From NCBI GenBank assembly GCA_035079385.1, contig JAVHKY010000013.1:13824001-13888000 (forward strand): 64,000 nucleotides of DNA, read 5' to 3'. The notes beneath the pieces were generated by a model, which was given only the letters and a program-made list of their open reading frames with translations, was not told the DNA's origin and made no database searches. Shown piece by piece: positions 10,870 through 21,479 of the stretch (positions within the stretch are counted from its first letter, which is position 1; the number at the start of each line of letters is the position of its first letter). Source of the DNA: Aspidiotus rigidus. Taxonomy: Eukaryota; Arthropoda; Insecta; Hemiptera; Diaspididae. Both the position numbers and the translations under genes were made by a program.

Positions 10870-12100
10870 AAACACCAAACATTCATTTTCTGTCTCCTCT
10901 TAAGCCCCGAATGCTCTTTCCAACAACTCAGAAACCATCACTAACAATTTAAACTTCCTCCGATCCACCTACTACTACAAATCTATTTAGTCCCAATATT
11001 TCTTCCTATAGCTAATAACTCGTTGAGTAGTTGGGGGCGGGAAATTCTTTTAGATATAGAAGAGAATTCTTGGAAAATTTCGTCATACGTTATAAACTAG
11101 AATATTACAGTATTTGTTATTAGTTTGTTTTGGGCTTGTCTCTGTTGTTTTTGATTTCATTCGCTGGTCGAATTTATTGCGATAGAAATCGTGTTTCAAA
11201 TTCTTAGAAGAAAAAAATTCTGTGAAAAACAAGTCGATGCCATGTGTCATCGTGAGTTTCAACGCCTCCTCCTCATATGCTCAAAAAGTGATACAAATAT
11301 TTGAGGTACACTGCTCGAATTTGAACAAAACGTTAGTTTCGAGAAAAATCGTTTACTTAAATTTTTCACGGTGACTCATCTGTTCAACATTTGCGCAAAC
11401 CGTACCGGGCGCAGAATATTTACTCCAAAAGAGAGCGAGCAAAACTTATTATGTACATATAGCTTACCTGTTCGAAAAATATTTTTTCGTTATTCACTTT
11501 TTGAAAAAAAATTTACCGCCATCTACAACGAAGAGTTCGAATGTCTGAGGATCAAGAAAAGGGGCTCAACAACTCGAAATGAAATTGAAAGAAGGAATTT
11601 CAATGGAGATTGTTTGTGTGCTTCTTTTGTGTCATTATAAGATACCATTTTTCACCCTCGACCATAAGGATTAAGAATCATAACTTGACTTACCGATGAG
11701 AAGAATTTTAACGAGAACAGATTTTTTTTGTAGGTACTCTCTTTAGAGAAATGCTCGTAGTATATCCCCAAGTGCAAAACAAAAAAACGAACAGATCGTA
11801 GTAGAGATTCGAGACTGGTGTTCTGCTAGAATTTTACAAAAGTACACACATGAAATCGTTAAAAAACACTGCTTAAAAAACGACATTTTTCTTTATCGTA
11901 ATTATTTCATAGTCCGAGTGCACAGGGAGCTCTTAGCTAATTTCTTTCCTCCTGTAAAAAGCCGAGCTCAAAATTGTGTCTAGTCCCTCCTCCATAGGAG
12001 CTTGAGCTGAAAAGTTTTCAAAGTCTTCTGATAAACAGAGAATGGAATTTTAAATGGCGTTTGGTAAGGAAAAATAAAAAATCGGGCAAATTTTTGCTTC
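10870..12100 (+). repeat. Segment X copy 2 and flank
   Basis: From about 11060 (GAAGAGAATTCTTGGAAAATTT) it aligns with 30143 and 62800. 11370-11640 repeats the 8380 block. 11900-12215 matches 51640-51905, including GAGCTTGTAACCTTCCT-like and TTTGTGCGAT(C/T)TTCCACCTTTCC stretches. ORFs are not conserved in frame between the copies. Confidence 0.55.
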
Positions 12101-12216
12101 TTTTATGGGAGTTGAACTTGTGACCTTCCTTGTGCAAGGTAGTTTGCCAGAAAAATCATCCTCCACGGAGGGGAACAAAAATTTGTGCGATCTTCCACCT
12201 TTCCTTATCCGTATTA

Positions 12217-12420
12217 ATTTTATTTATTTATTTATTTATTTATTTTTCATTTTATTCTATTTTAAATTGTTTTATTTTTTGAGGTGGTTCCGACAACTGT
12301 CCGTGGGCCAATTACTGCCGACACCACCTTTACATACTTACTTCAACAATAATAATAATTACAATAATTCTAACTAAATAATAATAAAAAAACAAAAAAT
12401 ACATACATACATACATAGGC

Positions 12421-12471
<51 letters not shown>

Positions 12472-13759
12472 ACATGAATCACACCTCATATACTTACACC
12501 TCACTCATGTTCTGCACGTTCGTGTCCTCTTCCTATCCCCCCTGCATTACCCTCCCACACATACTTCGGTCATATTCACTCAACGGTCTTACTGAGTATC
12601 TCCACAAGTGTCCTTTTGAATGCATTCCTATTCAGATGGAAAATGTCCAGGTCCGGGTATTCCCCACTTATCTCATTATAGCGCTCCAAGGCCCGATTGA
12701 TGATGCTGTGTTTGAGAGCATTTGTGCGCGATGTTATGTTTTTCTCTTTGTCTTTGTATTCCTCCTGTTCTAGGTACTCGTATATGTACCTTTCCAAGGT
12801 GCCTGGCTCCTTTATTCTCCCATGTATTATGTCGCGCAGGAACATTACTGAAGTTAAGATGTGCCTTTCCTTCAATGCCAGTATCTGAAAGCCCCGCAAT
12901 AGCTCTCTATATTTCATATCCGTTGGCCAGTACTCAAACATCCTATAATATATGTACCTCAGGAATCTTTTTTGAGTCGCTTCAATCGCATCAGAAATAA
13001 TTTTTGAATTGAGATCCCATATGAGGTTCCCGAATTCCAAATTCGATCTTACTAGAGCGTAGTATAGCATATTGAGTGTCCTTATTTCTTTGAAGTGTCT
13101 AGAGTTCCTGATAATAAGCCTAGCTGTCTTTTTGCTTTTTTAATTTTTTGGAGGATGTGAGTTTTGAAATCTACGCGTTTGTTAATGATAATTCCCAGGT
13201 CTCGAACCCAATCGACCTCCTCCAAAATATCACTATTCATCATATACAAGTTGACAATCATCAATCTTATTTTTTTAGTAAAAGTTATTTTCTGGCATTT
13301 TTTAGTGTTAAAGGGTAAATGATTTTTTATACTCCATTGTATTAATGAGTCCAGATCATTTTGGAGGAGAGAACAAATCTCCTTTATTCTCTATAGTGCG
13401 AAATATTTTAAGATCGTCAGCTTACATTAATATGCTTGAATTCTTAACCCCAGATATATAATATCATTGATAAATAATAAGAAGAGGAGGGGACCAAGAT
13501 TCGATCGCTGGGGAACTCCCGAAGGACACGGAAACTTGCGCGACTCATTATTTTTATAGCTTACATATTGCCATCTTCCTGCTAAGTACGATTTTATAAA
13601 TCTCAGAGCTTCCTCAGTGAAACCCATGCACTCCAGTTTATTAATTAGGATATTATGATTCACCTTATCGAATGCTTTTTGAAAATCAGTACAGATGGCG
13701 TCCACTTGGAGTCCCTGATCGAACCTTTTCGAGAGGTACTGGACAAAACACGCAAGCTT
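12217..13759 (-). mobile_element. 5'-truncated Jockey-like LINE
   Basis: The reverse strand carries reverse-transcriptase pieces in order. 13705-13427 has TDFQKAFDKVNHNIL and the SGVPQ.S.LGPLLF.LFINDI block. The ADDLKIF catalytic box follows in a different frame at about 13400-13420, which indicates a frameshift. 13264-13082 has WVRDLGIIINK..DFK.HI. 13070-12576 has the C-terminal SNLEFGNLIWDL...ATQKRFLRYI...R.FQILALKER region. The 5' part (endonuclease and ORF1) is absent. The 3' end runs into (TG)n/(TATG)n and A/T-rich tails. Paralogous DNA at 51895-51925 lacks the element, which places both ends. Confidence 0.8.
12421..12471. repeat. (AC)n microsatellite
   Basis: About 24 uninterrupted AC dinucleotides, preceded by ACAT repeats at 12400-12415. 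It forms the 3' tail of the LINE on the reverse strand. Confidence 0.95.
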
Positions 13760-14210
13760 TTACGACCCGTACATGGACATTTGTCTAAGGAGTTTTCCAA
13801 AGCGAAAAACCTATTATAAATTGGTCAAAGAAGTTGAAAGTCAACGAAATGTAGGGAAGCTAGGAAGGTATCGAGAATAAAAAATAATGGACTCTTTTAT
13901 TACAATTTTTCAAGTTCAAGTCCGTTGAGTAGAATTTTTCTGGGACTCGAAGTCAAAATTAACATATCTGATTATCGAATTCTTTTTCAAGTTCCTCTAG
14001 GTTATGCATTTGTACACGTTTTAAAAAAAAAAGTATCTTTCCCCAAGCTCTCAATATTTTGTAGTTTTATTCCTTGTCTTCCCTTCTACATTTTAATCGT
14101 GTATGCAAAAAATTGACAAGTTGTCTTCATACTATTGGATGTTTATTCAAGTGACTGAATTTTATATCCGTTAGGTACACAACTACAATCCTCTTATACT
14201 TCTACAGTTC

Positions 14211-14330
14211 AGTCAGTCCTGAAGATCAATCATACATCAGTTCACTACCTACCTATTGCTTCTAAGGACTACTAGTTTTAATCTGCTCAGAATTCGAACA
14301 TCTTGTTTGGCGCTCATCTCTTCAGACCAG
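14211..14330 (+). other. Noncoding exon 0 (5' UTR) of peptide gene B
   Basis: An initiator-like TTCAGTCAGTCCTG is followed by GATCAATCATACATCAG, ACTACTAGTTTTAATCTGCT and TCTCTTCAGACCAG|GTGACT. The donor begins at 14331. The block is conserved at 31642, 35298 and 52575, and lies 2.5-2.7 kb upstream of exon 1 in B, D and E. It contains no ATG, and exon 1 starts with an acceptor-like ACAG just before its ATG. Confidence 0.5.
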
Positions 14331-15359
14331 GTGACTATATTTTTTCGTAATTTTCATTAGTATTAGTGATATTTGATGCATAGTATTTTAAAAAGGAAGA
14401 AAAAACAAAATTTGAAGTTTCAAAAGACGAATAATATTAAAATATTACCATTTCAACTAGAATGCTCGTCAAAATTTGAGAGAGAAAAAAAATCCAACAA
14501 TTTATGTTCTGTCAAGAAGTACAAATTTTGTAGTATGAAGTGCATATATTTCAAGTTATAACTATATTACAAATATAATTATGTGTAAATTGTGCAGAAA
14601 AGAATTTAAATTTTGTTTTCTTTGCCCCTTTGCAAAGTTTTATTCCGCAAATTAAATTTAAAAAAAAAACGGTGAGTTTGGTTTTTTATTGGAAAAATGT
14701 ACGTACCAATTCATAAAAAAAACTTTTGTTTTTTTCCACGAAAAGTTTTTTTTTTTTTCTTAATTGATTTTGCGTAATGTTGCTGCAATAAAATAAAATG
14801 ACTTCGATACCTAGTTCATATTTAATACGAAAAATTCTTCTTAGCTTAGCTCAGCAAAACATTTTCTTAGTCAAAATAGGTTGATTTGCTCATCATTTTT
14901 TTGTAGGAAAATAAATTTTCTCAATGTTGGAGAAAAGAAATCAAAATTTGTTTTTGAGAATTTTTGAACAGAATAATCTTTATGGTGAAAAAATGAAATC
15001 CTAAAAAAAAAAGAATCCAATACATTTTCAGTCAGATTTCTCTGAGCAAGGCTTCTTGTTTCAAAAAGACACAAGACTATGGGTTTTCGAACAATAACTA
15101 TAATTTGATTTAACAATCCGTTGTCAGGACTGGAGCCGAGTTTGAATTTGTGTATTAAGGAAGTATGATTTAAGTGCTCTTTAAGGTTTATAAAAAGTAA
15201 AACTATAAAACATGAAGAAAAACGACGGCTTCCTTAACGAAGTTAAACGAGGAACTCAGGGAACCTGTTTTATGAGTCAAATGGGATTTGGTATTGACAG
15301 GAAGCCTAGACCTAGATAAAGCTAGTATAAAGAAGGCCTAGACCTACTATAAGCCTAGT

Positions 15360-15655
15360 ATAATATAGTTTGAGAGTCTTAATTTTTCTCGAATCTCCAG
15401 CTATATATTATGATAGCTGGAGAGTTGAAATTGTTCCAAGTCCCTTTCATATCATATATAGCTCGAGAGTCGACATTTTTCCAAGTCCCCCCCCCCTATC
15501 ATATATAGCTCGAGAGTCGTAATTTTTTCTATGTCCCCCTCCTATCATAACAGCTCGAAAGTCGACATTTTTCCAAGTTTTTCGCTGGACGGCGGACGGC
15601 GCACGGCAAATTTCTCAAAAAGGCCCCCATGGAGCAGGTTCCCTGTTAAAAAAAG
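15360..15655. repeat. Minisatellite of about 45 bp, second locus
   Basis: Four to five units of ATATATAGCTCGAGAGTCG..TTTTTCCAAGTCCCCCCTATC, ending in GGACGGCGGACGGCGCACGG and a block also seen at 31325-31375 and 63935-63980 (GGGAACCTGTTCTATGG type, in reverse complement). Confidence 0.7.
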
Positions 15656-15659
15656 ATTG

Positions 15660-15960
15660 GAAAGAGGATGGCTACTGCCGACCTGTTAGAGGGTTAGACC
15701 TTTAGATGGCATTCCCCACCAGGGAATTGACAACGGGTTAACCCGACTACGGGAATCTACTGATAGACGAGACAAGAGCTCGAAGTATACACGATAGCGT
15801 GCATGCAAGAGGTGCGCGCAGCGCACGTATACTGGAGTAAGAGAGTGCGAGCTAGTAGCGAGAGACGCTAGACGATCGCGTAAGGTACCTACCCGGAGAA
15901 CGGGCACGGCTGTACATAGCTGCACGCTCTAACACGACCTTACCTCGAAGGAAAAATGGA
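15660..15960. other. GC-rich island of unknown origin
   Basis: Clearly richer in G+C and CpG than its flanks (GTGCGCGCAGCGCACG near 15810). A 79-codon reverse ORF (15925-15686) has no recognisable domain. It could be a fragment of a structured RNA-derived or transposon sequence. I see no tRNA cloverleaf. Confidence 0.3.
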
Positions 15961-16158
15961 AAAATTGATTTGAATTATCTAAATCTTGATAGAAGGAGGT
16001 ACCTAGGTCAGAAATAAATTTGAAAACATGTGAGAAAATGGAAGGGTTTCTGATGGATGATAGGAGGTTGGCTGCTCTGAAAAGGGGTCGAGAATTGTAG
16101 ACTTATGGCTTCTGAGTACCTTTAAAAAATCTTATAGTTCATTTGCCAAAAGAGGGAG

Positions 16159-16591
16159 TGACGTCACAACCTAACTCAGATGTTTTGGTACTTGCAAGTG
16201 ATGGGCAAAAATCGGTTATTAACCGGTTAAACGGTTTATTCTTCAGTAAAATTGACCAAAATTTGAGTGCAAAAACCGGTCAGCTGCTAAAATTAAGATT
16301 TTTTAAATGTTATCACTACATGAATATCTCTCTCTTTCTTTTGAATTTTTATCAATTTTTGCGTGTGGACGACTATAGCGCTCCTTACGGAATTATTTCA
16401 CAATCACTGTCACTCAGTTAACCAGTTAACCGGTTATTATGATTCTGAAATGACCGATAACCACCCATCTCTAGTACTTGCGGGACAACTTTTCTCACGT
16501 TGTAAGGTCTAATTTTTGTTGTGACGTCACTCCCGTTTTCCAGCATGTGGACTATCAATGATACAGGATATTATCTCAAGTTGTGACGTCA
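16159..16591. promoter_or_regulatory. Three CRE-type palindromes TGACGTCA upstream of exon 1 of gene B
   Basis: Exact TGACGTCA occurs at 16159, 16522 and 16584, each inside a repeated GTTGTGACGTCACTCC- or AGTGACGTCACAACC-like context. The block recurs upstream of exon 1 in D (36641) and E (54051, 54112), and at 40122 and 60215. TGACGTCA is the CREB/ATF consensus. Whether it works here is inference, as the block may simply be a transposon end. Confidence 0.4.
16196..16473. mobile_element. hAT-type MITE, 278 bp
   Basis: Flanked by an exact 8-bp duplication GTACTTGC (16188-16195 and 16474-16481). Imperfect terminal inverted repeats: AAGTGATGGGCAAAAATCGG against CCGATAACCACCCATCTCTA. AACCGGTT motifs recur inside. 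The paralogous site near 36672 (TTTTGGTATTTGCGCAGC) is empty. An 8-bp target duplication is characteristic of the hAT superfamily. No transposase. Confidence 0.8.
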
Positions 16592-16910
16592 AAACTTATC
16601 TTTTAAGTAGGAAATTTCATTTTTGAGGCTCTTAGTTTGCAAAAAAAAACAACAAAATGAGAAATGATTTGAAATGTATCAATGCCATCATGGATGAAGG
16701 AAAATCAATGTATCACAATCTTTGATTAAAGTGACGCCGTTCATCATACTTACATTACAACTTTTCACAACTACAGACCTCTCAAAATGACCCAAAACCA
16801 TAACTATCGTCATCAGTGTGTCGTTCTATTCCTAAATTATTTCATTATTAATTTGTAAATCAATTATTAGATTTGACTGAATTGAATTAAAATTTTCTTG
16901 AATTGACAGT

Positions 16911-19444
16911 ATGGTGTCACTCAAGCTTTACACATTCTTTTTCGTACTCATGATGGCAAGCGTTTTGACTACATTTGTCATCGCACAGTAAGTACGCGCA
17001 TATTTTATTAAATTAAAATAGAAAATAAACCATGAAACGTTTTGGTAAATTAATATTTTTGGGTGTGAAATACGTATGCTCGAAAGGAATGTGATTTAAA
17101 GAGATCTACCTACAATAATATTGTCTCAATTACACGCACTGTCCGTGTACCACGTATTTCAAGTCGGGCAAAATTACGGGGCAATAACAACAAAGCGATG
17201 ATACAATTTTGTCTTAATTTGACAGTACGATTGGTCACCTCTCACCTGCTGCCAATATTCCCCGTTTACATTCTGAGGAATTTTTATGATAATGTTGATC
17301 GTGCGGCCAAGAACTCTACCCTCTTACCGAAAATTACTGACCCAGATCAGTTACCAGTATACGACCTTCAGAAATACTACCATTCCAAAATCATAGCTTA
17401 AAACTTTGGAAAGAACGGCATACAACAAACTAAGATCAATCAAAAGACTCCCTATTCCTTGGCCCTCTTCAAATAGAAACTCCCCCCACAAAAAAGTCAT
17501 CCTCTCTTGTCTTAGGATTGACCATACCCGACTCAGCGATTCTCACCTCCTCTTAAGGTGCAGTTCAGATTAGGATTCAGAGAGGTTGGAAGTAGGGGTG
17601 AGGTCACGAAAATCAAAAGTGATGTGGATGATTGAGGTGATTCATATCAATCACCTCTTTTCCTGTTTCTATTTACAATTTCTTTGTGGAAGATGCGCCC
17701 TCTCAAACTTCATCGTTTATATTCTGACTTTATAGTCTGCGAAGAGCAAGTAGGTACTTTCTTCTCTAGTATCTACATATGAGATGACTTGATTATAGTG
17801 AAGAGGTGGGTTAACCTGAGGTATTGGAGAACTACAGTAATGGTGTCAGGATTATTTTCAAGGCTTTGATGTGCCGGGGGGAGGGGGGGATGTCATTGGA
17901 AGATTAAATGACAAGCAGTTGACAATACATGAGCTGAGAATACTGATTATGACTATGAGGGTACATGGGGGGGGGGCATGATGTGTCTTGTTGGATGAGA
18001 AGGAGTGAGTGATGCTTGCGTGACCCATTTAGAGTTGAAAGAGAATAACCTCTTTGCGCTTGCAGTTTCTGATGGTTGAGGACCAGAGGAAAAGGGTTCA
18101 CTTGATTTAAAGTAATTTATCGAAGATGAGTTTTTGATAGTCTTGTTTGTGGTCTAAAACTGGCAAGTGGGTATAGTTGGTGATTCTGTGGAATATGGTG
18201 GCTTGTTTTGCGGCTCAATCTACTGCATCATTTTCTGAGAAACTGATATGACTAGTGGGATGCAGATAAATAGGTTGATAGCGTGAGGTGGATTCTATGT
18301 ACGAAAGAGGTCTGTGTTATGGAGATCTCAGAGGGAGTAAAGAGAAGAAATTGAATTGGTGAGGAGGAGGAAATTGCTGTTTGGGGAGATGTTATCAGTG
18401 AATCTAGTCCATGTGAGTATGAAGTCCCCTGTTCACCTCACACGCAAAGTAAAGTACAGCGCTTGTTGGATACGTAAGGCTAGGCAGAATGCAAGTTTGA
18501 AAGTAAGTACGCTAGCAAAAATTTATTAGGTCCAACACTTCACTGATGAGAAACCTTTTTTATCAGAAAAATTCCTTGAATGGGTTTTTGTAGACAGGGT
18601 CACAAATATCTTCACTAACACAGTTGTAGCATATCTGATGCTTGATAACACACAAACTTGTAACTTGCAATCTGCCCCAAAACTCCGGCTTTTGACAAGA
18701 TTGATAACGCAAGTTGCATGTGAATCTTATCATAAAAAACAGTCCGTGTAAGTATAAAGTCAGAATCCTCGGTTCACCTCACATGCAAGTCAATAGTCGA
18801 AATTGTTCGAAGTCCTTAAATAAGGAATACAAGAATTATAATTAGCGCTACCGTTATAGAATTTTCAATTTAATTGAGGTCCATATCGTCACTCGGGAAA
18901 AATATCCTCCGTCCCCACTGCAAGAACAATCTAGGTGTGATAGTCGTGGCAGTGATCAATTAGGGCCGCTGGTCACATCGGCGAAGGACAGTGTATGGAA
19001 ATTCTTATCGTGCTAGGTGAGAGGATGCGAGTGCAGTGAATCGTCGGAAATTCACTTTCCTCGCAATTTCTTTGTGGAAGATGCGCCCTCTTAAACTTCA
19101 TCGATTATATTCTGACTTTATAGTCTTCGAAGAGAGCGCCTACTTTCTTCTGACCAACCCCCATCAAAGTTAGTTTTCTCCATAAATTAGATTGTGAATT
19201 TGAACTCAGTGAAAAACTAATCAAAAAAATCGAGTGGGCGCAGGCAGGTATCCCTAACACTTATTTTATCTAAAGCTAAGATAGATGGAAATATAATAGG
19301 ATTCAAATGGCATTATGATGGACAATTGGAATACAACGATTGATTTCTCTCCGATTTTTCAGAATAGATGGCACAGACACGGCGCATGTTAAACGTAGAA
19401 AATTGGATGAATACGGAAGTTACGCTTCTAGGGGGGACGAGTAG
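16911..19444 (+). CDS. Short secreted peptide, array copy B
   Basis: Coding exons 16911-16987 and 19363-19444 (CA|GTAAGT donor, TTTTTCAG|A acceptor) encode 52 residues. Residues 1-25 are a signal peptide: MVSLKLYTF, a hydrophobic core rich in Phe, Val and Met, and FVIAQ. The mature part reads IDGTDTAHVKRRKLDEYGSY and then ASRGDE before TAG. It has no cysteine. The exon continues 37 nt past the stop to CTAG|GTAATT. Intron 1 (2.4 kb) is longest in this copy because it holds LINE fragments and a displaced promoter-side block (18830-19066). Exon 2 is nearly the same as in copy E, while exon 1 has the most different signal peptide after A. KRRKLDE resembles the c-Myc-type nuclear signal. Function unknown. 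Confidence 0.62.
17190..17560 (+). pseudogene. LINE remnant: RNase H end and C-terminal tail
   Basis: The forward frame reads LPIFPVYILRNFYDNVDRAA followed by KNSTLLP, an RNase H end (N..VDRAAK pattern). After a stop it continues in another frame with RSIKRLPIPWPSS and CLRIDHTRLSDSHLL, the RLRIGHTRLTH-type tail of I/Jockey LINEs. It lies in intron 1 of gene B, is truncated at both ends and carries stops. Confidence 0.6.
17790..18450 (-). pseudogene. LINE remnant, RNase H region, reverse orientation
   Basis: On the reverse strand around 18350-18170 the frame reads NSISSLYSL, then PTSHISFSENDAVD, a stop, then AAKQATIFHRIT. This matches the LINE RNase H blocks (TDS.S....L and HIG..GNE.VD.AAKQA) and is homologous to 3593-3243. 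Broken by stops. Confidence 0.5.
18830..19066 (+). repeat. Displaced pre-exon-1 block inside intron 1 of gene B
   Basis: Matches 54555-54800, which lies upstream of exon 1 in copy E (AGGTGTGATAGT, AGGGCCGC(T/G)GGTCAC, GTGCTAGGTGA, GCAGTGAA(T/C)CGTCGG). In copy B it sits after exon 1, and at 19066 it joins directly to intron 1 sequence (AATTTCTTTGTGGAAGATGC), with exon 1 missing between. It reads as a partial second gene copy that lost exon 1 by deletion. Confidence 0.6.
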
Positions 19445-19538
19445 CAAGAAATTATTCGAATATTTGTCGGGCTGTGCCTAGGTAATTAAAAAAGAAAAAA
19501 TTTACAATTTTAAGAATAGAGAGCGATTAAATTTATAG

Positions 19539-19670
19539 ACGGTTATGCGAGCCGAATTTCCCGTTAATGAAAGCGTCAAATGGGTCAGGAAGATCCTCTG
19601 TGCCAATAATCAGCCTAATCACGATATGTCCTCAGTGACTAAGCGGCTTTATAGAAACGCGAGAAAATGA
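19539..19670 (+). CDS. Exon-3-like conserved small ORF of copy B
   Basis: Follows an acceptor-like TTTATAG at 19538. The ATG at 19545 opens 41 codons containing MRAEFPVNESVKWVRKILCA, then NNQPNHDMSS and the basic end KRLYRNARK. The exon 2 stop precedes it, so it would lie in the 3' UTR of the signal-peptide message. The frame is conserved in A, C and E, and D has a 1-bp deletion near its start. It may be a separate short product, an alternative exon, or a decayed coding exon. Confidence 0.38.
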   Translation, partial: TVMRAEFPVNESVKWVRKILCANNQPNHDMSSVTKRLYRNARK

Positions 19671-20972
19671 ATCTTATTCAAAGAAATAAAGCCATCACAC
19701 GGGCAGTTACGCTATGTTACCTTGGAAACTTACAGTAAAAAAATTTGGGCTTAGAGAAAATGAAAATATGACATTTTAATTTTTCGTGGGTCCATTCCCG
19801 CGACTGCCAAAAACCAAGAATTTGTCAATCTCCTGTGATTTTGGTTTTACTTTTCTTGAAATCCTTTGATGACGGCGAGAGCCGCCAGAAATACGAAGGA
19901 TTAAGGTTAGTCAAGCCTGATCTGAATGAGTGATGAAGATTGTGCGTAATATGTCCCAACATTAGACGATGTGCTCGTGAATATTTTCGTATGCCTTATC
20001 GTGCAACAAATTATCATTGAAAACTTGAGTACGCGAATAAACGCAATGCTTATTGTAGGCTCTCTACTTGCACAATGTTTCTTTTTTTTTTCAATATTTT
20101 ATTGAAAACCAGATTTTTCATACGTATGTAACCAAATTATTTGTGAAGTCTGTTAATACGTGTCTTCATTTAACGTACTACAAATCCAAGTTTGTATTTT
20201 TTCACTTACTATGTTTCACCGATTTGAACTGAGCGACAGGGCTGCAAGAAAAAATCATTTAAACGTATTTTCAACTTAGGTCCGGGTACTATACTAAAAA
20301 CCTCAACCTCAATTTTTCCTCTCTTTTTAATAGTATTATAACGCTTAATTTCAGTGGAAATGGCCAGTGATCCTTCCGAAATTGGCCCGGCCCTCTCTAT
20401 ATCTCATTAGTGTCTGACGCTACTATATGCTAGCAATTTTGAGCTCAAAATCAAAGGCCAAATTACGTTGGAAGTTTATGAATTTTGACTTTTGAGCTAT
20501 GAATAGGAGAAAGGATAGTAAATGAAAAACATTCAAAATTTATAGTGTATCTCAAAGGAGGGGGACTTGAAGGTATTTTTAATCTCGAGATTGAAGGTGA
20601 GTGACTCGGAAAGACTTAGCCTAATAATACAGTTTATCAGAAAAGCACGGAACCTGCCCTACAGAACACAGCACTTGCAGCAGCCTAATTGCAGGATCAT
20701 ATTTCCTTATATTTTGAAGAAAAATTATTACTCGCTATACTCTGTTCACGCTAAGAATGGGCCAAAGAACGTGGAAAGTTATGTTACTTCAGAAGTAAGT
20801 ACGAAATGGTACAAACATTTTGAATTGGTTCGTCGTGGTTTGTACCATCAGTACGAAACAGTACGAACTTATACCCTTTCTTAGGTAGCCCTTTCTTAAC
20901 TTGAACAGAGTAAAGAAGAATTTTAATATTCTTTGATAACCAGTACTAATTCTCTCCTTTTTGCTATTTTAG

Positions 20973-21240
20973 CTACCTACGCCAAGATGTCGACGGATAT
21001 TCTATTATCTATTTATTAAAGTGAAAAAAATCAGTTTTATCATTATTATTAATACGATTGTTATTGTCGAAAATAAAGAATAAAAAATAATATAAAACTA
21101 CTAGTATGTAGAAATAGAAAAAAATTATTGAAAATTTTAATTGAGTTGAATGAAATTTTGGTTTTATTATTACATTTCTTCTAATTGATAGCCTAGTACA
21201 TAATGAGTACCTTAAAATAAAGAAATTTATTTGAAAACTG
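20973..21240 (+). other. Last (3' UTR) exon of gene B
   Basis: TTGCTATTTTAG|CTACCTACGCCAAGATGTCG, with AATAAAGAAATTT at 21216. Upstream, 20640-20750 carries a block shared with D (39020) and E (58760): CTACAGAACACA..CTTGCA and TTTTGAAGAAAAATTA. The ORF MSTDILLSIY ends early here. Mostly UTR by my reading. Confidence 0.5.
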
Positions 21241-21479
21241 TCTTATTATTTTCATTTCTCTCGATGGGAGCATATTTTCATTCTTTCTCCACTCGTACAA
21301 TACCTAATCTCAGCCGAACTTTTCTTTCTACTATGAAATTATAGTAAAATGAGTCTTTAAGATGACTGTACCTTTAATGTAATGTAATACTGTATATCAA
21401 GATAATAGCTCAAAGGGTAGCTTAAAAGCTTGTAAAAATAAAGAAAAAAAAAAAAAAAAATCCTAGCATCCGACGGTGA

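Larger units (their letters stand above)
14331..16140 (+). other. Intron 0 of gene B, repeat-filled
   Basis: 14331-15120 aligns with 31750-33160, 35415-36120 and 52690-53510 (for example AATTTTGTAGTATGAAGTGC and TTTCAAAAAGA(C/A)ACAAG). No coding potential is seen: the reverse ORF at 14871-15116 is frame-broken in the other copies. Confidence 0.5.

Noticed and set aside
15686..15925. 79-codon reverse ORF in the GC-rich island
   Set aside because: No recognisable motif; open mainly because GC-rich DNA has few stop codons.
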